A DNA stretch of 9,604 bases from contig NZ_JBOFIN010000099.1 in NCBI RefSeq assembly GCF_051650185.1, positions 1-9,604 on the forward strand, read 5' to 3'. Shown here piece after piece: positions 5,193 through 9,604 of this stretch. The DNA is from Scandinavium sp051650185. Its GTDB lineage: Bacteria; Pseudomonadota; Gammaproteobacteria; Enterobacterales; Enterobacteriaceae. The notes below the pieces were generated by a model. It did no database searches and was not told the origin of the DNA. It worked only from the letters and a program-made list of their open reading frames with translations. The position numbers and the translations under genes were made by a program. Numbering within the stretch: the stretch's first letter is position 1; the number at the start of each line of letters is the position of its first letter.

Positions 5193-6760
5193 CTGAGTCC
5201 AGCCATGAAAACTGGCAGCCTGCCAGTAATCCGTGGGCGGTGGCGATTGTCGTCACGCTGGCGGTGTTTATGGAAATTCTCGACACCACCATCGTCAACG
5301 TGGCGCTGCCGCACGTCGCCGGGTCGCTCTCAGCCAGCTATGACGAATCCACCTGGGTGTTGACCAGTTACCTGGTGGCAAACGGTATCGTACTTCCCAT
5401 CTCAGCCTTCTTAAGCCGCCTGCTGGGGCGTAAACAGTTCTTCATCATCTGCATCGTGATGTTCACCATCTGCTCGTTTCTGTGTGGGATAGCCACCGAG
5501 CTGTGGCAAATCATTCTGTTTCGCGTCATGCAGGGCTTTTTCGGCGGCGGGTTACAGCCCACTCAGCAGTCCGTTTTGCTCGATTACTTTAAGCCGGAAG
5601 ATCGTGGCAAAGCGTTTGGGCTGTCGTCGATTGCGATTATCGTCGCGCCCGTGATGGGGCCGACGCTTGGCGGCTGGATCACCGACAGTTACTCCTGGCG
5701 CTGGGTGTTCTTTATCAACATTCCGGTCGGCATTCTGACCGTGCTGGCGGTGTATCAACTGCTGGAAGACCCCCCGTGGGAGAAAAAGGCCGAAGGGAAA
5801 GCGAGCATCGACTGGACGGGGATCGGGCTTATCGCGCTCGGCCTTGGCTGTTTGCAGGTGATGTTAGATCGCGGCGAAGACGATGACTGGTTCCACTCCA
5901 GTTTCATCATCACGTTTGCGGTACTCACGCTCATTGGCATCGTCGGTGCGATTTACTGGCTTCTCTACGCCCGTAAACCGGTGGTGGATTTACGCTGTAT
6001 GGCGGATAAAAACTTTGCCGTGTCCTGTCTGCTGATGGCGGGGATGGCGATGATTTTGTACGGCAGTTCTGTGGTTATCCCGCAGCTCGCTCAGCAGGAT
6101 TTGGGCTACACTGCCACCTGGTCGGGGCTGGTGATGTCGCCCGGCGCGGTGCTGATTGTGCTGACGATCCCACTGGTGCTGAAACTCATGCCGATTGTGC
6201 AGACCCGCTGGATAATCGCCTTCGGCTTTACGCTGCTGGCGGTCTCCTTTTACTGGTCGCGAAACTTAACGCCCGCCATCGATTTTGAAACGCTGGTGCT
6301 GTTCCGCTGCGCGCAGTCACTGGGGCTGGGGTTCCTGTTTGTGCCGCTCACCACGATTGCGTTTATCTCCATTCCGCGCCAGTTGAACGCCGATGCTGCC
6401 GCGCTGTTTACCATGTTCCGTAACGTGGCGGGGTCCGTGGGTATCTCGCTGTCTACCGCGGCGCTGACCGAAAGGGCGCAAACGCACAGTGCGCACCTGG
6501 CTTACAACGCCACGCCGCTGAGTGAGCCGTTCCAGTTGACGCTAAAACAAGTAGCGCAAGCCATTCGCGATTTTACCGCCCAGGTTGGCGAGCCCCTGAG
6601 TCTCGCCAGCGGGCAGTTGTACAAAGAGATGATCGCCCAGGCGCGATTCCTCGCCTATGTCGACGTTTTCACGATCCTGAGCGTGGTCGCGCTATGCCTG
6701 ATCCCGTTCTGTTTACTGCTCTCGCCCGTCAGGAGTGAAGGCAGCGCAGGAGCACACTGA
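5189..6760 (+). CDS. DHA2-family MFS drug transporter (EmrB-like)
   Basis: A 523-aa proton-driven exporter of the 14-helix DHA2 group of the major facilitator superfamily, close in length to E. coli EmrB (512 aa). Family marks include motif D1, LDTTIVNVALP (31-41), with its membrane-buried aspartate; WVLTSYLVANGIVLP (56-70) in the second helix; a motif A-like loop SRLLGRKQFF (76-85); FRVMQGFFGGGLQP (111-124) in helix four; and antiporter motif C ending GPTLGGWI (157-164). The C-terminal half continues with further hydrophobic helices and a long polar loop near 435-480, typical of EmrB. The start overlaps the adaptor gene's stop (ATGA), implying coupled translation and roughly matched amounts. 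It is expected to form an inner-membrane complex with that adaptor. Substrates of this family are hydrophobic toxicants, but none can be assigned here. Confidence 0.93.
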   Translation: MTESSHENWQPASNPWAVAIVVTLAVFMEILDTTIVNVALPHVAGSLSASYDESTWVLTSYLVANGIVLPISAFLSRLLGRKQFFIICIVMFTICSFLCGIATELWQIILFRVMQGFFGGGLQPTQQSVLLDYFKPEDRGKAFGLSSIAIIVAPVMGPTLGGWITDSYSWRWVFFINIPVGILTVLAVYQLLEDPPWEKKAEGKASIDWTGIGLIALGLGCLQVMLDRGEDDDWFHSSFIITFAVLTLIGIVGAIYWLLYARKPVVDLRCMADKNFAVSCLLMAGMAMILYGSSVVIPQLAQQDLGYTATWSGLVMSPGAVLIVLTIPLVLKLMPIVQTRWIIAFGFTLLAVSFYWSRNLTPAIDFETLVLFRCAQSLGLGFLFVPLTTIAFISIPRQLNADAAALFTMFRNVAGSVGISLSTAALTERAQTHSAHLAYNATPLSEPFQLTLKQVAQAIRDFTAQVGEPLSLASGQLYKEMIAQARFLAYVDVFTILSVVALCLIPFCLLLSPVRSEGSAGAH

Positions 6761-6762
6761 CC

Positions 6763-8280
6763 ATGCAAAAAACTTCGCCTTATCTCCTGATCCTGTTGCT
6801 GACCGGCTGCGCCGTAGGGCCAGATTATCAGCCGGCGCAGCCGAAAACGCCGTCGCACTGGAACGATCCGGGGGACAAAACCGCTCAGTCGCAAACGGCA
6901 ACCCAGGCGGTGAATACGCGCTGGTGGACGACCTTCAACTCCGCTGAGCTCAACAGCCTGATTGAACGGGCGATCATCGGTAATCTTTCCCTGCAGCAGA
7001 CGGCGCTGCGCATCGCCGGGGCGCGTGAACAGCTTAATCAGGCCAACGGCGCTTTCTACCCGTCAGTGAACGGCTCGCTTCAGGCCACGCGCCAGCAGTT
7101 GGGCATTGAAGGAGAGCTGAAATCACACGGCGTTTACGACCAGATAGACAGCGTCAATCCGGATTTGAAAGGGGCGCTTCAGCCGCTGACGCAGCCGATA
7201 AATCTCTATCAGGGCAGTTTTGATGCTCAGTGGGAACTCGATTTATGGGGCAAAGTACGCCGTCAGACAGAAGCCGCAGCGGCGCAGCAGCAAGCGGCGA
7301 TAGAACAACGTAACGACGCGCTGGTGTCGCTTGAGGCTGAAGTGGCGCGAGCGTGGCTACAGCTGCGCGGTACGCAAAGCATTATGGCGACGATGAACAC
7401 CCAGATTGCCAGCGCGCAGGAAACGCTGGAGCTGACGGAAAGCCGCCAGAAGGGCGGATTGTCGCCCCAAATGGACGTGGAAAATGCCCGAGCACAATTG
7501 GGCAATCTGGAAGCACAGCTCCCGCAATATGAAGCGCAAGAGCGCCAGGCGATGAACGCGCTGGCTATCCTGCTCGGCAAACCGCCAGGTGCGCTGGATA
7601 ACGAACTCAGTACGCCACAGCCGCTGCCAAATCTGCCTGATGTGGTGCAAACCGGTATTCCTTCTACGCTGGCACGCCGCCGTCCTGACGTGCGTGAAGC
7701 AGAGGCCAATCTGCATGCGGCAACGGCGCAAATTGGCGTGTCGGTGGCGGAACTGTTCCCGAGCCTGACGCTCAATGGGCAGTTTGGACTTCGCAACTCG
7801 GAAACCAACTGGCTGACCGACTGGAGCAGCCATTTCTATAGCGTCGGCCCGCAGATTTCGATTCCGATTTTCCAGGGCGGGCGGCTGGTGTCGAGCGTCA
7901 AACTGGCGCGAGCGCAGCAGGGGGCGCAGGTGCTGCAATATCGGCAGACCGTTCTGACGGCGCTCGGCGATGTGGAGAATGCTTTGGTGAGCTATCGCAG
8001 CGACCAGAAGCAGGAACAGGCATTACAGAAAACAATCGACGCGCTGCAAAGTGCGTTCAGTCTTGCCAGCAGCAGCTACAAACAAGGGCTGGCGACGTTT
8101 ATCGATGTGCTCGATGCTCAGCGACAGCTGGCGCAGGCGAAGCAGCAACACGCTCAGGCGCAGGTTCAGAGCCGAATCGATTTGGTAGCGCTGTACAAAG
8201 CGCTCGGCGGCGGCTGGGAAACTTACCAGAACGTCTATCTACCGGACTACTCCGTCTTTGGTGATGCTCCGCGCGGGTGA
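6763..8280 (+). CDS. NodT-family outer-membrane factor lipoprotein of efflux pump
   Basis: A 505-aa TolC-like channel of the RND/MFS outer-membrane-factor family. A short signal peptide ends in the lipobox LLTGC (C16), and alanine at +2 favours sorting to the outer membrane. The mature start CAVGPDYQPAQP is typical of NodT/OprM-type proteins. Two outer-membrane-efflux repeats follow: the first includes a WWTTFN motif (about 51-56) and FDAQWELDLWGKVRRQ (about 154-169), the second begins near RRPDVREAEANLHAATAQIG (about 307-326) and holds SIPIFQGGR (about 366-374). Its length is a little above MdtP or CusC of E. coli because of an insert near 115-150. It begins 2 nt after the transporter stop, so the three genes encode a complete trans-envelope pump with its own exit duct rather than one borrowing TolC. 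Confidence 0.93.
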   Translation: MQKTSPYLLILLLTGCAVGPDYQPAQPKTPSHWNDPGDKTAQSQTATQAVNTRWWTTFNSAELNSLIERAIIGNLSLQQTALRIAGAREQLNQANGAFYPSVNGSLQATRQQLGIEGELKSHGVYDQIDSVNPDLKGALQPLTQPINLYQGSFDAQWELDLWGKVRRQTEAAAAQQQAAIEQRNDALVSLEAEVARAWLQLRGTQSIMATMNTQIASAQETLELTESRQKGGLSPQMDVENARAQLGNLEAQLPQYEAQERQAMNALAILLGKPPGALDNELSTPQPLPNLPDVVQTGIPSTLARRRPDVREAEANLHAATAQIGVSVAELFPSLTLNGQFGLRNSETNWLTDWSSHFYSVGPQISIPIFQGGRLVSSVKLARAQQGAQVLQYRQTVLTALGDVENALVSYRSDQKQEQALQKTIDALQSAFSLASSSYKQGLATFIDVLDAQRQLAQAKQQHAQAQVQSRIDLVALYKALGGGWETYQNVYLPDYSVFGDAPRG

Positions 8281-8327
8281 GTTTCGGAGGATTGGGCAAG
8301 AAACAGGCAGGAACGCCCCATTCGCAG

Positions 8328-8372
8328 TTTCGTGAAGCTGGCTAGTCTTTATACGAGTCAACGTTCACGAAA
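8328..8372. promoter_or_regulatory. Inverted site pair and likely promoter of aldo/keto reductase
   Basis: TTTCGTGAA (8328-8336) and TTCACGAAA (8364-8372) are perfect inverted copies with centres 36 bp apart. Between them is a -10-like TTTATACG (8348-8355); a fitting -35 would fall inside the left copy (about 8327-8332) but matches the consensus poorly. The left site would thus cover the -35 and the right one the start region, a layout suited to repression. No regulator gene is nearby. The region also separates the reductase from the efflux operon; no convincing terminator is seen after the latter. Confidence 0.4.
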
Positions 8373-8394
8373 GACATCCCCTGAGGAGGCGGTT

Positions 8395-9432
8395 ATGCGT
8401 TACCAGAAATTAGGCAATACCGGATTGTTTGTGTCTGAATTGTGCCTTGGCACCATGACCTTTGGCGGCGAAGGCGGTATGTGGGGCAAAATTGGCCAGC
8501 TGCAACAGGCCGACGCTGAGCGTCTGGTGGGCAGCGCGCTGGATGCTGGCATCAACTTTATCGATACCGCGAATGTCTATTCCGAAGGGCGTTCGGAAGA
8601 GATAACCGGCCAGGCGCTGAAGAACCTCAAAGTACCGCGTGAAAATGTGGTGGTGGCAACCAAAGTCTTTGGCGAAACCGGCACCGCAGGCGTCAATTCA
8701 CGGGGCAGCTCGCGGTATCACATCATCAACAGCGTGAAGGAAAGCCTGCGCAGGATGCAGCTCGATCATATCGATTTGTATCAGCTGCACGGTTTTGACC
8801 CGGCCACGCCGATTGAAGAAACGCTGTACGCGCTGGATAACCTCGTGCAACACGGGCATGTGCGCTATATCGGCGTCTCGAACTGGTCAGCCTGGCAAAT
8901 CATGAAGGCGCTGGGGATCTCCGACAAACTCGGCCTGTCACGTTTCGCCTCTTTGCAGGCGTACTACACCATCGCCGGGCGAGATCTGGAACGCGAACTG
9001 GTGCCGATGATGCGCAGTGAAGGCGTGGGCCTGATGGTCTGGAGCCCGCTGGCAGGTGGCTTCCTTAGCGGTAAATATGGTCGCGACGGGCAGAATGAAG
9101 CGGGCGGTCGTCGTCTCGAATTTGATTTCCCTCCGGTTGATAAAGAGCGCGGTTTCGACTGCATCGATGTGATGCGCAACATCGCCGAAAGCAAAGGTGT
9201 ATCAGTGGCGCAAATCGCGCTGGCGTGGCTGCTGCATCAGCCTGTGGTAAGTAGCGTGATTATCGGCGCGAAACGCCCGGATCAGCTGGCGGATAACATT
9301 GCTGCCACTGAAATTCGCCTCACTGATGAAGAGCTGAAACAACTGGATGCCGTTAGCGCGCTGCCGCGTGAATATCCAGGCTGGATGCTGGAGCGTCAGG
9401 GCGAGTATCGCCGTAATCAGTTAAAAGGGTAA
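8395..9432 (+). CDS. Aldo/keto reductase
   Basis: A 345-aa NADPH-type oxidoreductase of the aldo/keto reductase superfamily (YajO/Tas-like, COG0667 type), a cytosolic TIM barrel reducing carbonyls or oxidising alcohols. The catalytic tetrad is present: D57 and Y62 in INFIDTANVYSEG, K90 in VVVATK and H132 in LYQLHGFD. GVSNWS (160-165), WSPLAGGFLSGKY (216-228) and IIGAKRPDQLADN (near 290) form the cofactor-binding strands. I chose the ATG at 8395 because GAGGAGG (8383-8389) lies 5 nt before it and the resulting MRYQKLGNTGLFVSELCLGT is a standard family N-terminus; an upstream GTG at 8332 would add 21 unrelated residues and has no such site. It follows the efflux operon by 114 nt with its own control signals. 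The substrate is unknown; detoxifying a carbonyl compound alongside the pump is only a guess. Confidence 0.93.
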   Translation: MRYQKLGNTGLFVSELCLGTMTFGGEGGMWGKIGQLQQADAERLVGSALDAGINFIDTANVYSEGRSEEITGQALKNLKVPRENVVVATKVFGETGTAGVNSRGSSRYHIINSVKESLRRMQLDHIDLYQLHGFDPATPIEETLYALDNLVQHGHVRYIGVSNWSAWQIMKALGISDKLGLSRFASLQAYYTIAGRDLERELVPMMRSEGVGLMVWSPLAGGFLSGKYGRDGQNEAGGRRLEFDFPPVDKERGFDCIDVMRNIAESKGVSVAQIALAWLLHQPVVSSVIIGAKRPDQLADNIAATEIRLTDEELKQLDAVSALPREYPGWMLERQGEYRRNQLKG

Positions 9433-9450
9433 CTGCGTTGCCGGGCTAAT

Positions 9451-9480
9451 TGTCGGGTGGCGCTGGCGCTGACCCGACCT
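9451..9480 (+). repeat. REP element after aldo/keto reductase
   Basis: GTCGGGT (9452-9458) and ACCCGAC (9472-9478) are perfect arms around GGCGCTGGCGCTG, followed by CTT. This is the Enterobacter-type REP form (GCCGGGTGGCGCTGCGCTTACCCGGCC). Relative to it the arms carry a C-to-T on one side and the matching G-to-A on the other, so pairing is kept. It lies 19 nt beyond the reductase stop and may protect the mRNA 3' end. Confidence 0.65.
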
Positions 9481-9497
9481 TGTATTATCCCCCACGT

Positions 9498-9525
9498 GCA
9501 GAAAGAGCCGGCCAGTTCTTTCTGC
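9498..9525. repeat. Perfect 9-bp hairpin
   Basis: GCAGAAAGA (9498-9506) and TCTTTCTGC (9517-9525) pair perfectly around a 10-nt loop that itself contains GCCGGC. No T-run follows on either strand, so it is not a standard intrinsic terminator. It may be a regulatory or transcript-end structure. Confidence 0.45.
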
Positions 9526-9527
9526 CT

Positions 9528-9595
9528 GCAGTCCGGACGCCGTACCTGACCTTAGATTCTCAAATCTGTGGCGTAGATAATTCGCGCCGGACTGC
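9528..9595. repeat. Long imperfect palindrome with inner hairpin
   Basis: GCAGTCCGGACGC (9528-9540) pairs with GCGCCGGACTGC (9584-9595) as a 12-bp stem with one bulged A (9537). Inside, AGATT (9554-9558) pairs with AATCT (9563-9567) over a 4-nt loop, extended by CC/GG at 9550-9551 and 9570-9571. It does not match the REP form. It could be another dispersed repeat or the fold of a structured RNA cut by the window edge. No gene is supported in 9433-9604. Confidence 0.4.
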
Positions 9596-9604
9596 ACTTC
9601 TCCA

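Noticed and set aside
4095..6760. Naming the adaptor and transporter emrA and emrB.
   Set aside because: Motifs are EmrAB-like, but the adaptor is shorter, there is no emrR, and a dedicated outer-membrane gene follows; they look paralogous rather than orthologous.
7263..7938. Overlapping 181- and 193-codon minus-strand frames opposite the outer-membrane-factor gene.
   Set aside because: They come from the codon bias of the GC-rich real gene; translations are rich in Ser, Arg, Cys and Ala without domain features.
8332..8394. Extended GTG start for the aldo/keto reductase.
   Set aside because: The extra 21 residues are not family-like and overlap the promoter-like region, whereas the ATG at 8395 has a perfect GAGGAGG.
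9421..9604. Stop-free minus-strand frame across the right end, possible 3' end of a leftward gene such as ldtB (ybiS).
   Set aside because: Its translation does not resemble the LdtB C-terminus as I remember it, and it runs through a REP element and two hairpins.

Overview
The window reads as chromosomal DNA of an Enterobacter-like member of the Enterobacteriaceae. The left half follows the Escherichia coli order opgE(ybiP) - mntS - mntR - ybiR, with proteins that match my memory of the E. coli ones closely along their whole length. REP-type palindromes of the kind found in enteric intergenic DNA occur at both ends. The genus (Enterobacter, Lelliottia, Leclercia or a relative) cannot be fixed from sequence reading alone. 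I see no tRNA, rRNA, CRISPR array, insertion sequence or phage gene.

Layout. 1-234 is a convergent intergenic space with terminators facing both ways and two degenerate REP-like palindromes; in E. coli ompX lies beyond this side. 235-1818 (-) is opgE, a periplasmic phosphoethanolamine transferase, with a clear sigma-70-type promoter at 1931-1959 and about 105 nt of leader. 2089-2214 (-) is the small manganese-response gene mntS, ending in a hairpin terminator. 2215-2399 is the mntS/mntR divergent control region, with two MntR-box-like dyads one after the other and an mntR promoter. 2400-2873 (+) is mntR and 2870-3982 (+) is ybiR, a predicted anion permease overlapping mntR by ATGA.

4095-8280 (+) is a three-gene operon for an envelope-spanning drug-type efflux pump: an EmrA/HlyD-like membrane fusion protein, an EmrB-like DHA2 major-facilitator transporter, and a NodT-type outer-membrane factor lipoprotein. 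The genes overlap by 4 bp and are then separated by 2 bp, so they are almost certainly co-transcribed. As I remember the E. coli K-12 locus, this operon and the next gene are absent after ybiR, so the block looks like lineage-specific cargo, though its base use is like its neighbours and no mobile-element scar is visible. 8395-9432 (+) is an aldo/keto reductase with its own strong ribosome-binding site and a symmetric pair of 9-bp sites around its likely promoter. 9433-9604 holds no gene that I can support but has three consecutive palindromes, the first a REP element.

How it works together: the left block is manganese homeostasis (the MntR sensor and its small-protein target MntS) beside an envelope-glucan decoration enzyme. 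The right block would move a toxic small molecule from inner membrane to outside, with an oxidoreductase next door that might act on carbonyl compounds. There is no regulator gene in the efflux block; the best regulatory clues are the palindromes at 4045-4073 and 8328-8372. I did not find a wholly new system. The least described parts are the control regions of the efflux operon and reductase, and the structured right end.
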